Assembly (NCBI GenBank): GCA_937958045.1
Contig: CALFXL010000060.1
Location: forward strand, 56,145-120,144
Origin: an uncultured Opitutaceae bacterium
GTDB taxonomy: Bacteria; Verrucomicrobiota; Verrucomicrobiia; Opitutales; Opitutaceae
DNA length: 64,000 nucleotides
Direction: 5' to 3'
Below are positions 35,453 to 43,468 of the stretch, piece by piece; position 1 is the stretch's first letter; every line of letters begins with the position of its first letter. The notes beneath the pieces were generated by a model that worked only from the letters and a program-made list of their open reading frames with translations, ran no database searches and was not told the origin of the DNA. Both the position numbers and the translations under genes were made by a program.

Positions 35453-35495
35453 GACCACTGGTCATCCGTCATTGGTCACTGGTCATTCGCCCTTC
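35453..35495 (+). repeat. Degenerate tandem phrase (TGGTCATT-type) before the PIG-L gene
   Basis: The units ACTGGTCATC, GTCATTGGTC and ACTGGTCATTC follow one another immediately before the PIG-L start. Tandem phrases of this kind occur in several gaps of this window just upstream of start codons. Confidence 0.5.
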
Positions 35496-35511
35496 GCCAT
35501 CCGAACCTCCC

Positions 35512-36360
35512 ATGCGTTTCTCCCAACCCGCCGCCGACATCTTCGTTCCCGATGCCCTCGCTCCTGAAGCGGCGTTGGCGCGCGTCACGCATCTGTGCAT
35601 CGCGGCGCACCAAGACGACATCGAGATCATGGCGCACAGCGGCATCAGCGATTGCCTCGACACCGCCGGCAAATGGTTCGGCGGCGTGGTCGTCACCGAT
35701 GGCGGTGGAAGTCCACGCAGCGGCGTGTATTCAGATTTTAATGACGAGAAGATGAAGGAGGTTCGCCGCGACGAACAACGCCGCGCCGCCACACTCGGTC
35801 GCTACGCGATCCAGATCCAACTCGCCCACTCCAGCGCTTCCGTGAAAGACCCTGCGGTCGCTTCCGTGCGCGACGACCTTTCCGCCATTCTCGCCGGCTG
35901 CTCGCCCGAAGTCGTTTATCTCCACAACCCCGCCGACAAACACGACACCCACGTCGCCGTTTTCCTCCGCTGTCTCGAAGCACTCCGCGCCTTGCCCGCC
36001 GTAAAACGCCCGCAACGCGTGCTCGGCTGCGAGGTCTGGCGCGATCTCGACTGGCTGTCCGACGCCGAAAAAGTCGCGCTCGATTCCGGCCGACACCCGC
36101 AACTCGCCGCCGATCTGCTGCGCGTGTTTGACTCCCAAATCGCCGGCGGCAAACGCTACGATCTCGCCGCGCTCGGACGCCGCCTCGCGCACGCCACGTT
36201 TCACACGTCGCACGCCACCGATCGCTACGCCGGCATCACGTGGGCGATGGATCTCACGGCGCTGGTAAACAATCCCTCGCTGCCTCCCATCGACTTCACG
36301 CTCGCCGCCATCGATCGTCTCCGCGCCGACATCGCCTCGCGTCTCGCGCGTTTTCAGTAA
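35512..36360 (+). CDS. PIG-L (LmbE-like) family deacetylase
   Basis: 282 aa from ATG at 35512; the long reading from 34849 only overlaps the previous gene in another frame. The zinc-site motif AHQDDIEIMA (family AHPDDxE) and the later HNPADKHDTHV (family H-x-D-H) are both present. The family removes acetyl groups from GlcNAc-containing lipids or metabolites such as bacillithiol and mycothiol precursors, or from antibiotics. The Pro of the usual AHPDD is replaced by Gln, a known variation. No signal peptide. It may act on the product of the nucleotidyltransferase encoded upstream. Confidence 0.88.
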   Translation: MRFSQPAADIFVPDALAPEAALARVTHLCIAAHQDDIEIMAHSGISDCLDTAGKWFGGVVVTDGGGSPRSGVYSDFNDEKMKEVRRDEQRRAATLGRYAIQIQLAHSSASVKDPAVASVRDDLSAILAGCSPEVVYLHNPADKHDTHVAVFLRCLEALRALPAVKRPQRVLGCEVWRDLDWLSDAEKVALDSGRHPQLAADLLRVFDSQIAGGKRYDLAALGRRLAHATFHTSHATDRYAGITWAMDLTALVNNPSLPPIDFTLAAIDRLRADIASRLARFQ

Positions 36361-36563
36361 CGCCTGCGAAACGGTCGCCGCTGAAATACGGCAGGCCGCG
36401 TGTTCCGCCAGGCACGCCGCCTCCGTCGGCACCGCCTCACTGCCATTTTGTTAGAACGCCGCTGCGGGCGACGTTCCCGCAAACATTGGTTTTGAAGGGA
36501 TTTTCCGTCGCGCGGGGTTTATGTTCTCAAGCGCCTTCCGCGCGTGCTCCACCCCGCATCGCC

Positions 36564-36914
36564 ATGAATCCCCCGCCCGATCCGCTCGATTCCCTGCTCG
36601 CGCAATGGGAACAACACACGCCGGCTCATCGCCCGCTCGCACCAGAGGTCTGGCGTCGACTCGTCGACGATGCCCCGCCCACCACGCCTTCCGTTTGGGA
36701 TCGTCTGCACACTGTTTTCGCGCGCCCGTCGTTCGCCGTCGCGTTCGTGAGCGCCTGCGTGCTGCTCGGCCTCTTTCTCGCGGAGGTACGCCGTTCGCGC
36801 ATTCACGAAGACTACAATCGTGAGCTCATGCAGAGTTATCTGCGCCTGATCGATCCGCTCCTGGAAGCGGCCGACACCACCGCGCCTTCACCCGAAACCG
36901 CCGCCCGCACATGA
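36564..36914 (+). CDS. Single-pass anti-sigma-like protein (CnrY position)
   Basis: 116 aa from ATG at 36564. Residues 1-52 are cytoplasmic with two short amphipathic helices (PLDSLLAQWEQ, PEVWRRLVDD), one membrane helix follows (about 55-76, SFAVAFVSACVLLGLFLAEV), and about 38 residues face the periplasm. This layout matches short anti-sigma factors such as CnrY, which grip the sigma factor with N-terminal helices. Its stop codon overlaps the start of the next gene (ATGA, 36911), and the ECF sigma factor is third in the operon. Function is inferred from layout and order, not strong sequence identity. Confidence 0.62.
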   Translation: MNPPPDPLDSLLAQWEQHTPAHRPLAPEVWRRLVDDAPPTTPSVWDRLHTVFARPSFAVAFVSACVLLGLFLAEVRRSRIHEDYNRELMQSYLRLIDPLLEAADTTAPSPETAART

Positions 36915-37369
36915 AACCCACCGCGTGGATTCTTCTGCTCGGCCTCATCGCCGGCACCGCCGCTCATTTCGGGTGGCTCGCGTGGACAACACCTTCCCGC
37001 ATGCCGCAGGGCACCGACGCCCATCTCGCCTGGCTGCGCGACGGCCTCGGCCTCACCGACGCGCAATTCGAGCGTATCCAAGCTTTGCATACAAACTCCG
37101 CCCCACAGCTCAAAGCGCTCGCCGCTCGCGTCGAACAAATGCGCGCCGAACTCGCCGCTTTCGAGCAAACGCGGCGCACGGAAGACCGCATCGATTTCCT
37201 CGAGTTCGCCCGTTTCGTCGAACAACGCCGTCGCCTCGGACGCGAATGCGCGCGCTCCACCGAACGCCTCGTCGCCGCCACCGCGGAAGTGCTCACGCCT
37301 GCGCAACGCGCGCGCTACTTCGACCTTCTCGAACCCGCTCTCAAGCGTCGCCCCGATCCTTCGAGTTGA
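36911..37369 (+). CDS. Membrane-anchored periplasmic sensor-like protein (CnrX/Spy fold)
   Basis: 152 aa. An N-terminal anchor or signal (about 5-26) is followed by a fully helical domain with LGLTDAQFERIQALH and EVLTPAQRARYFDLL, the LTxxQ signatures of the CnrX/CpxP/Spy/ZraP group. CnrX senses Ni and Co through several His and Met ligands; here only His38 and His60 are present in the first half and a lone Cys113 in the second, so metal sensing of the CnrX type is doubtful. Spy-like chaperone or stress sensing is the alternative. It sits between the anti-sigma-like gene (4-base overlap) and the sigma-factor gene (18 bases). Confidence 0.68.
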   Translation: MKPTAWILLLGLIAGTAAHFGWLAWTTPSRMPQGTDAHLAWLRDGLGLTDAQFERIQALHTNSAPQLKALAARVEQMRAELAAFEQTRRTEDRIDFLEFARFVEQRRRLGRECARSTERLVAATAEVLTPAQRARYFDLLEPALKRRPDPSS

Positions 37370-37387
37370 TGCTTCCGCGTTACCCCC

Positions 37388-37972
37388 GTGAACCCCGATA
37401 CCAGCACCGATCTGCGAGACTGGCATGCGCTGCGCGGAGGCGACGATTCCGCGCTGGATCGTCTCATCGCTCGCTGGGAACGTCCGCTTTTCAATTTCGC
37501 GTGGCGCTATCTGCGCAACTCGACCGACGCCCGCGAACTCGCCGCCGAGGTGTTTGTGCGACTGTATCAACATCGCGATCGGCTCGCGCCCGATTCGCAT
37601 ATTCGCAGCTGGCTCTTCACCACGCTCGCGAATCTCTGCCGCAATCGTCACCGCTGGCGCGAACGTCATCCCGCGCTTTCGCTCGATGAAATGCTCGGAC
37701 CGGAACCCGCTGTCGATATGCCCGCGCCCGATCGTATCCTCGAAAACAACGAGCGGCTCCAAGCGCTCGCCGCCGCGCTCGATCGTCTGCCGCACGATTT
37801 GAAAACCGCGCTCCTGCTTCATCACTACGAGCGACTCAGCTATCGCGAGATCGCCGCCGCGGCCGGTTGCTCCGAGCGCGGTGTGGAGACGCGCCTTTAT
37901 CGCGCCCGCCAGCGTCTGCGCGAAGAGCTCGGCGCGTTTATTGACGAAGCGCCCGCAGGTGGCCTCCGATAA
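37388..37972 (+). CDS. ECF-type RNA polymerase sigma factor
   Basis: 194 aa starting with GTG at 37388. Region 2 is seen in FNFAWRYLRNSTDARELAAEVFVRLYQ and the promoter-melting SWLFTTLANLCRNRHR; region 4 in LPHDLKTALLLHHYERLSYREIAAAAG with the helix-turn-helix continuing SERGVETRLYRARQRLRE. Regions 1 and 3 are absent, as in ECF factors. It is the third gene of an operon whose first two encode an anti-sigma-like and a periplasmic sensor-like protein, the same order as cnrY-cnrX-cnrH. Targets are unknown; no metal-efflux genes follow. Confidence 0.92.
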   Translation: MNPDTSTDLRDWHALRGGDDSALDRLIARWERPLFNFAWRYLRNSTDARELAAEVFVRLYQHRDRLAPDSHIRSWLFTTLANLCRNRHRWRERHPALSLDEMLGPEPAVDMPAPDRILENNERLQALAAALDRLPHDLKTALLLHHYERLSYREIAAAAGCSERGVETRLYRARQRLREELGAFIDEAPAGGLR

Positions 37973-37993
37973 CACAAACTTTTTTCGCGCGAT

Positions 37994-38025
37994 GAAAAAG
38001 CTGTAGTTGAAAAACAACTACAGCT
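37994..38025 (-). terminator. Intrinsic terminator of the double TonB-domain gene
   Basis: AGCTGTAGTTG (37999-38009) pairs perfectly with CAACTACAGCT (38015-38025) around AAAAA. Leftward it is followed by TTTTT (37998-37994), so it ends the gene at 38050-38784; it may also slow the convergent sigma-factor transcript. Confidence 0.88.
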
Positions 38026-38049
38026 CACAATCCGACCCCATATCCGCGA

Positions 38050-38784
38050 TCACTGCTGCGTCTGCTCTTCCGGCTGAAACGAGATCACTTGCTGGCAATG
38101 CACGAGCACCGGACGTCCGCGTCGCAGCGGCGGGTCAAATCGCCACTCTGACACCGCGGCCGCAGCCGCCGCACCCAGAAGGGGGTGATCGGACGCCACG
38201 ATCGACGGCATGCGCACCGTACCGGTTTCATCGATATAGAAATCGACCGTCGCATTGCCCCGCACCCCTTGGTCGATCCATTCGCGCGGATAAATGGGCG
38301 GCGTTACATGCAGCGGCGTAGGAATCGCATCAAGCGAGCGAACGCCATGCGGCTTGTACACATAGACCTCACCAAACAACTCGCGCGTCGGCAGCGACGG
38401 GCCGGTCCGCTCCACCACCAAAATGCCGGATACTTCGAAACGCATTAAGATGTCGTGCACCGAACCTACCGGCTCGTCGTTGAGACGCGCCGGCTCGAAC
38501 GTCCACTTGGGGATCGCACGCAATGCCGACTGCAAAAACGCTTCATGCGTATACGCGATCGGCAGCACGTCCACGAGCTTGCCCGTCGAATCGACATTCA
38601 ACAACACGCGCACTTCGCCCTGACTCACCCCTTCGCGAAGCATCGTCACCGGATAGATCACGTTTTCCATGCGATGGATTTTTCCGGGCACCGCCGGCGC
38701 GCCAAAGGTCTGCTTTTCGTTTGCCCGCATCGCCGTGGCACACACGCAGGCCATCAACGAAATCGTCACAGAAATGATTTTCAT
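38050..38784 (-). CDS. Exported protein with two TonB C-terminal-like domains
   Basis: 244 aa from ATG at 38784 (MKIISVTISLMACVCATAMRA), a signal peptide. The first domain (about 25-125) has MLREGVSQGEVRVLLNVDSTG and ALRAIPKWTFEPARLN; the second (about 150-240) has PPIYPREWIDQGVRGNATVDFYIDETG and AAVSEWRFDPPLRRGRP. Both follow the TonB pattern YP-x-x-x-x-x-x-G-x-A-x-V and W-x-F-x-P. Two domains in tandem without a Pro-rich spacer or inner-membrane anchor is not the classical TonB. It is divergent from the membrane-protein gene at 38882. Confidence 0.8.
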   Translation of the reverse strand: MKIISVTISLMACVCATAMRANEKQTFGAPAVPGKIHRMENVIYPVTMLREGVSQGEVRVLLNVDSTGKLVDVLPIAYTHEAFLQSALRAIPKWTFEPARLNDEPVGSVHDILMRFEVSGILVVERTGPSLPTRELFGEVYVYKPHGVRSLDAIPTPLHVTPPIYPREWIDQGVRGNATVDFYIDETGTVRMPSIVASDHPLLGAAAAAAVSEWRFDPPLRRGRPVLVHCQQVISFQPEEQTQQ

Positions 38785-38881
38785 GGGATAACTGGGTTTC
38801 CTCTCAAAACCCCGCCAGCGGCGAAATCCCTTCACCAATCTGCGCAAGGGCGCACTTGCTCCGGCGCGCACGGATCGCAGC

Positions 38882-40438
38882 ATGCCGGCCATGCTTTCCC
38901 GCGCCTCGCTTCTCGCGGTACTCGCGATTCTGCCGACGTTTGGTTCCGTCGTTTACGCCCAGCCCTCCCCCGCCGTTTCCACGGCGTCCATCGAGAGCGA
39001 CGTTGAAACTATCGCCCGCCTCCAAGCCCGCCGCTACGAGATCTGGGCTTCACGCATCGACTCGCAACTGACCGGAGAAGACCGCGAGCAACTGTCGCGT
39101 GACGCGGAGGAGATCCGCGCAATTGAACAAAAATATTCCCGGCCAGGCAGCGCTTCCGCCGGCCAGGCGATCGATCTGCGCAACCGTGCACGGCAACGCC
39201 TCACCGCCACCGCCGGGCCCGCGTGGAACCGGCTCCTGCTGGAGCGGTTCCCCTCCGTCGAACGCGTGGCCGCCGATTTTCCGCCCGGACCGCGCCGGGC
39301 TGCTGCGTATTCAGTTCTCCACTACACCTTCGCGCTCGGCAGCACCTTGCGGCCGCCGCGAACACCGGAATTGACCGCCCGCGATGAGGCGTACGACAGG
39401 GCGGGAGTCGCCGCACTCGGCACGTCCGCAAAAGATCAGGCGGAGTTTTCCCGGTTGATTCAGGACGCGGCTTTCAAACGCGAAGTGCTGGGACGTTACG
39501 TGCCTCTGCTTGCCTCGTTCGTTCGCGACGAGCCCGGACAATCCCACACCACCGAAAAATACCCTTGGCTCCACAAGCCCGTCTTTATCCTCGGCAATGG
39601 CGAGGACGCCATCCTCGTGATCCACGTGGTCGGTGTCGTGGCGTCCCTCGCGGGCATCGTTGGATTTTTCGTGATTCCCGTTCGACGGATGCGACGCGCG
39701 GGGCGGCGCCATAACCGCGCGGGCGAGGAATTTTCCCGCAGCGTCTCCGATCCCTATCAACTGCCCGAAGCCATGCGCCTCGCGTCGCTGCCCGGCGGTG
39801 CACGCATCGCGTTATCGGTCACGAGCGGCGTGGTCATTGATAAGGAAGCCTGGGTGGAGCAAACCGTGGTGACGACGACCCGGCCCGCCACGCAGAACGA
39901 AGCGCCATCAACATCCACCCAAGTCCACTCGGTGAGGAAAGATCGTTTATGGCTGCTCACGACCGCGGGCAAGGAGGAGACGTGGACCATCACGGGCGAC
40001 GTCTTCCCGGCGAGGCCAGGGCAGGCGGTGAGTTTTGTCAGCGCCGTGCTGCGCAGGGAGCAGACTCTCGCCCTCGCGTACAACCACGCCACGGGAACAG
40101 TTTTTGAGAAGAAATGGGTCGCCGAAGCGCACCGTCGCTTCTGGAGCACGTTTTTCCTCACAGCGCTTTGGTGCGGCGTTTGTGTCGTTGTCACGCACTG
40201 GGCGTTTCGCTCGGGCGGTCTTCCGATGCCTGTCATCGGCGCCGAGGCCGGCGCCCTCGTATTTTTGTTGATCTACCTGGGGATCGTGCGCGCGTGGATC
40301 GTGGGCGGGCGAAGCCGCGCCTGGCGCAAATATCACCGCCCGCAAGTCCTCGCGTGGCTGGAGAAACAAGGTCCTGTCATCCTCGCTTCGGCTGGCGGCG
40401 TTCGCCCCGGCGGCGGCGCCGTGCAGCCCGCGGATTGA
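38882..40438 (+). CDS. Large membrane protein of unknown function
   Basis: 518 aa. Signal-like N-terminus (about 4-26), then a helical extracytoplasmic region of about 210 residues, a membrane segment at about 243-264 (ILVIHVVGVVASLAGIVGFFVIPV), a basic stretch, a beta-rich region of about 150 residues with TTTRPATQNEAPSTSTQV, and two more membrane segments at about 420-440 and 450-472. I recognise no family. The two soluble regions on opposite sides of the membrane would suit a sensor or transmembrane coupling role. Codon use matches the neighbours. It shares a 97-base divergent gap with the double TonB-domain gene. Confidence 0.72.
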   Translation: MPAMLSRASLLAVLAILPTFGSVVYAQPSPAVSTASIESDVETIARLQARRYEIWASRIDSQLTGEDREQLSRDAEEIRAIEQKYSRPGSASAGQAIDLRNRARQRLTATAGPAWNRLLLERFPSVERVAADFPPGPRRAAAYSVLHYTFALGSTLRPPRTPELTARDEAYDRAGVAALGTSAKDQAEFSRLIQDAAFKREVLGRYVPLLASFVRDEPGQSHTTEKYPWLHKPVFILGNGEDAILVIHVVGVVASLAGIVGFFVIPVRRMRRAGRRHNRAGEEFSRSVSDPYQLPEAMRLASLPGGARIALSVTSGVVIDKEAWVEQTVVTTTRPATQNEAPSTSTQVHSVRKDRLWLLTTAGKEETWTITGDVFPARPGQAVSFVSAVLRREQTLALAYNHATGTVFEKKWVAEAHRRFWSTFFLTALWCGVCVVVTHWAFRSGGLPMPVIGAEAGALVFLLIYLGIVRAWIVGGRSRAWRKYHRPQVLAWLEKQGPVILASAGGVRPGGGAVQPAD

Positions 40439-40468
40439 CCGGGAAACCCGCCTGTCACGAACGCCGCA

Positions 40469-40486
40469 TATTCAGAATCTGGATAC
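40469..40486 (+). repeat. Short palindromic repeat, copy 3 (diverged)
   Basis: TATTCAGAATCTGGATAC, 15/18 identical to the copy at 23402 with all differences in the loop; it abuts the terminator at 40487. Confidence 0.5.
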
Positions 40487-40518
40487 AAAAAACCCTCCGT
40501 GGATCCGGAGGGTTTTTT
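40487..40518. terminator. Bidirectional terminator between convergent genes
   Basis: AAAAAACCCTCCG (40487-40499) pairs perfectly with CGGAGGGTTTTTT (40506-40518); T-runs exist in both directions, serving the membrane-protein gene and the desaturase gene. Confidence 0.92.
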
Positions 40519-40556
40519 ATGGAACGAGGCGACAGGTTGCCGCTCGATCGAAACGG

Positions 40557-41753
40557 TCAGATGACCGGCGGATGCTGCGGCGCTGGCGATTTCTGCTTCA
40601 GCTCCTCCGCAAGCTCGGTGACATCCTTGTGATGCCCCGCGACCACTTTTTCCGGCACCTGGACATTGGCCGCGTTGACGGTCGCCACGGCGATCGCGGC
40701 GGCGGCGGGCAACACCTTCTTGAACGGCGAAAGCTCGGGATGCACATGCGCGGCTTTTTGCGCGGCAGCGATCGAGGCGGCGTGTTCGGCGCGCATGCCT
40801 TCTTCGAGCACGGACTGCGGCACGTCTTTGAGACCCCAGATGAGACCGGTCCACGAGAGGAATTTCAGGCCGTAGTAGGTCGGATCGATTTCCCACCAAT
40901 AGAAGCCATTGCGCGTGCTGCTTTGATAGCGGTGGTGGTTGTTATGCCAGCCTTCGCCGAGACAAATGATCGCGAGGATGAAACTATTGCGGGAATCGTC
41001 TTCGGTCTTGAAGCGGCGTTTGCCCATCAAGTGCGCCATCGAGTTGATGCACGAAGTGCCGTGGAAAAGCGCGGTGGTGCTGATAAAGAAACCCCAGACG
41101 AGCATCTGCCAGCCGTTGGTGCCAAGGCCCGGCGCGTAACGCTCGAGCAATGCACCGAGACCAAACATCGACGCGGCGTAAAGCAGCGGCACGACGAGGT
41201 CGAAGCGGTTGAGCCAGACGAGCTCGGGGAACTTCGCGAGATCTTTGACCTTCGAGTAATCGGTCGGGAAATTGCGACGGCTGGTGATCCAGCCGATGTG
41301 CGACCACCAGAAACCGTGGACGTGCGGTGAGTGCGCATCTTCTTCCTCGTCGGAATGCTGGTGATGATGACGGTGATGATACGCCCACCAAAGACCGCCG
41401 CGCTGCACCGTCGTGCCGCCCCAAAGCGCGAGGAAGAACTGACCCGCACGGCTCGTATTGTAGGTCTTGTGAGAGAAATAACGATGGTAGATTCCCGTCA
41501 CCGCGAACATGCGGATGAAGTAGAGAAACACCGCCGCCCAGGCGGCAAACGCGCTCACGCCCACCCACAGCACGCCGAAGCAGCCGAGGTGAAGAATGAC
41601 AAACGGCATCACGCGCACCCAGTCGACCTTGTCGGGCTCGTTGCGCATTTTTTCAGCCCCTTCGGGGCAATAATCGGAATCTATCCACTGAACGATGGCC
41701 GTAGACATACGGCGCAACAGGGACGGACGTTGGGAGGAAGAATGATCAGACAC
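40557..41753 (-). CDS. Membrane fatty acid desaturase (acyl-CoA delta-9 type)
   Basis: 398 aa reading from GTG at 41753; an ATG 15 codons later (41708) is the alternative. The three His boxes of membrane di-iron desaturases are present and in order: HRYFSH, HHRHHHQHSD and GEGWHNNHHRYQ. Hydrophobic pairs flank them. The enzyme introduces a cis double bond into saturated acyl chains, using O2 and an external electron donor, to adjust membrane fluidity. The NNHHRYQSSTRNG context fits the stearoyl-CoA/DesC group. The C-terminal 80 residues are an Ala/Lys-rich tail with no known domain. Upstream lies a palindrome at 41820-41834. Confidence 0.93.
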   Translation of the reverse strand: MSDHSSSQRPSLLRRMSTAIVQWIDSDYCPEGAEKMRNEPDKVDWVRVMPFVILHLGCFGVLWVGVSAFAAWAAVFLYFIRMFAVTGIYHRYFSHKTYNTSRAGQFFLALWGGTTVQRGGLWWAYHHRHHHQHSDEEEDAHSPHVHGFWWSHIGWITSRRNFPTDYSKVKDLAKFPELVWLNRFDLVVPLLYAASMFGLGALLERYAPGLGTNGWQMLVWGFFISTTALFHGTSCINSMAHLMGKRRFKTEDDSRNSFILAIICLGEGWHNNHHRYQSSTRNGFYWWEIDPTYYGLKFLSWTGLIWGLKDVPQSVLEEGMRAEHAASIAAAQKAAHVHPELSPFKKVLPAAAAIAVATVNAANVQVPEKVVAGHHKDVTELAEELKQKSPAPQHPPVI

Positions 41754-42091
41754 AGAAATAAAAGGAGGCGGAAGGAACGATACACCGCGGGCATGCGCAA
41801 GCAGCGTTTCGGTGGAAAAACGATCTAAGATCGTAAACGGTGGGTTGTGGTTGGTGTGAGAGAACGTTGATCACGAAACACCAAACCAAGCAGCAAACCC
41901 GGCGGGCAAATCGCACCGCAGCCACGCAAGTTTCGGAACTCGCGTGAAAGAGATAGGGATCAAAACAGGCGGACCATGCGCGCATTCGCGAGGCGCAGCA
42001 AGCGGATTCATTGCATCTCCAAGATCGCGCGGCCGCACCGCGGGTCTCTCCGCTTGCCTCGTCTGTCGCGCCGCGCTTGCTTCCCGTGCGC
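41754..42091. other. Divergent control region, desaturase / MFS genes
   Basis: 338 bases. ACGATC-TAA-GATCGT (41820-41834) is a perfect 6+6 dyad about 67 bases upstream of the desaturase start and could be an operator. No other structured element, RNA gene or ORF with coding character is apparent. Confidence 0.5.
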
Positions 42092-43369
42092 ATGAGCGCC
42101 CCGCATCCTGCTCCCCCAGCCGCGTTTCCACCGGTGAAGCGCCGCGAGATCTTTGGCTGGTGCTGCTTCGATTTCGCCAATTCCGCGTTCACCACGATCA
42201 TCATCACGGTGATTTATGCGCGATTTTTTATCGGTGAAGTCGCGCAAAACGATCCTTCCGCCCCCGCTTGGTGGGGCCGCGCACTGGCCGCGTCGCAGGT
42301 CATCGTCATCCTCAGTTCGCCGCTCATCGGCGCCGTGGCCGATGCGAAAGCGGGCAAGAAACGGTTTCTCATGATGACCGCGGTGCTGTGCTCGCTCGCG
42401 ACCATCGGACTTTGTTTCGCCGGGCCCGGCGATGTGTGGCTCGCGCTCGCGTTGGTCGCCGTCGCCAACATCGCGTTTTCGTTGAGCGAAAATCTCTGCG
42501 CTTCGTTTCTCCCTGAAATCAGCACACCGGAAAATGCCGGCCGCATCTCGTCGTATGGCTGGGGCTTTGGTTACTGCGGCGGACTGCTCAGTCTGGTGCT
42601 CGCGTTGGTGATGGTGAAAAATGACATCGCGGTCACATGGACCTTTGCGATGACGGGCGGCTTCTTCCTGCTGGCGAGCTTGCCGACGTTGCTTTTGTTG
42701 CGCGAGCGCGCCGTGCCGCGACCGCTGGCAAGCGGAGAAAGCTACTGGCGCGTGGGCTGGCGCTCGAATCTCGCCTTGCTGCGCGAGCTGCCGCAGCACC
42801 GCACGCTGTTCGTGTTTTTCATCGCGATGACGTTCTTCATCGCGGGTCTCGTCGCCGTGGTCTCGTTCTCATCGGTCGTCGCCGATCGCGTGCTCAACAT
42901 GAGCATGAACGAAACGCTGCTGTTGTTTGTGCTGCTTCAAGTCGCCGGCGTGATCGGTGCGTTTGGCTTCGGCGTCATCCAAGATCGCCTCGGTTCAAAA
43001 CCGGCGCTGGGGACCGCACTCGTGTTATGGGTGATCGTCTGCGTGTGGGTCGCGTGGTGCCGATCGAAGACCGAGTTTGTCGCGATCAGCGTCGTCGCAG
43101 GCCTCGCGCTCGGCTCGTTGCAATCGGCGGGGCGCGCCGTCGTGTCGATGCTCACACCGGCGGGACGCAGCGGTGAGTTTTTCGGCTGCTGGGGATTTTT
43201 CGGCAAAATCGCCGCGCTGATCGGGCCGCTGACATTCGGCGAAATCGCCGCGCTCTGGGGTTATCGTGCCGCATCGCTCGCGACCGCTGGTTTTTTCCTC
43301 ATCGGTCTCGCCATCGTGCTCACGCTCGACCTGCGCAGATGCACGCTGGTCGCGGAGGCCGGCCATTGA
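42092..43369 (+). CDS. MFS transporter, UMF1/Atg22-like family
   Basis: 425 aa from ATG at 42092 (MSAPHPAPP), with a Pro-rich cytoplasmic start and twelve likely membrane segments. The opening KRREIFGWCCFDFANSAF is the hallmark of the UMF1 (Atg22-related) group, which exports or imports small metabolites such as amino acids. The DAKAGKKRFL loop 2-3 and the symmetrical DRLGSKPAL loop 8-9 match the MFS A-motif. The substrate is not determinable. Divergent from the desaturase. The stop is followed by GC-rich hairpins (43368-43401 and 43414-43444) without T-runs. Confidence 0.9.
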   Translation: MSAPHPAPPAAFPPVKRREIFGWCCFDFANSAFTTIIITVIYARFFIGEVAQNDPSAPAWWGRALAASQVIVILSSPLIGAVADAKAGKKRFLMMTAVLCSLATIGLCFAGPGDVWLALALVAVANIAFSLSENLCASFLPEISTPENAGRISSYGWGFGYCGGLLSLVLALVMVKNDIAVTWTFAMTGGFFLLASLPTLLLLRERAVPRPLASGESYWRVGWRSNLALLRELPQHRTLFVFFIAMTFFIAGLVAVVSFSSVVADRVLNMSMNETLLLFVLLQVAGVIGAFGFGVIQDRLGSKPALGTALVLWVIVCVWVAWCRSKTEFVAISVVAGLALGSLQSAGRAVVSMLTPAGRSGEFFGCWGFFGKIAALIGPLTFGEIAALWGYRAASLATAGFFLIGLAIVLTLDLRRCTLVAEAGH

Positions 43370-43413
43370 CGGCGCTCCCAAGAAAGCGCGGAAGCGCCGT
43401 CGTTACCCAGTAG

Positions 43414-43444
43414 TCAGGCCGCCCCTCCTTACGACGCGGCCTGA
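43414..43444. repeat. Hairpin between convergent MFS and pectate lyase genes
   Basis: TCAGGCCGC (43414-43422) pairs exactly with GCGGCCTGA (43436-43444). A-run on its right side only; probable shared transcript end, not a classical terminator in either direction. Confidence 0.45.
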
Positions 43445-43468
43445 AAAAAGAACCACCCCGTCGCGAAC

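Noticed and set aside
34849..35511. In-frame extension upstream of the PIG-L gene
   Set aside because: Overlaps the nucleotidyltransferase gene in another frame and is Arg/Pro-rich; the ATG at 35512 gives the normal family N-terminus.
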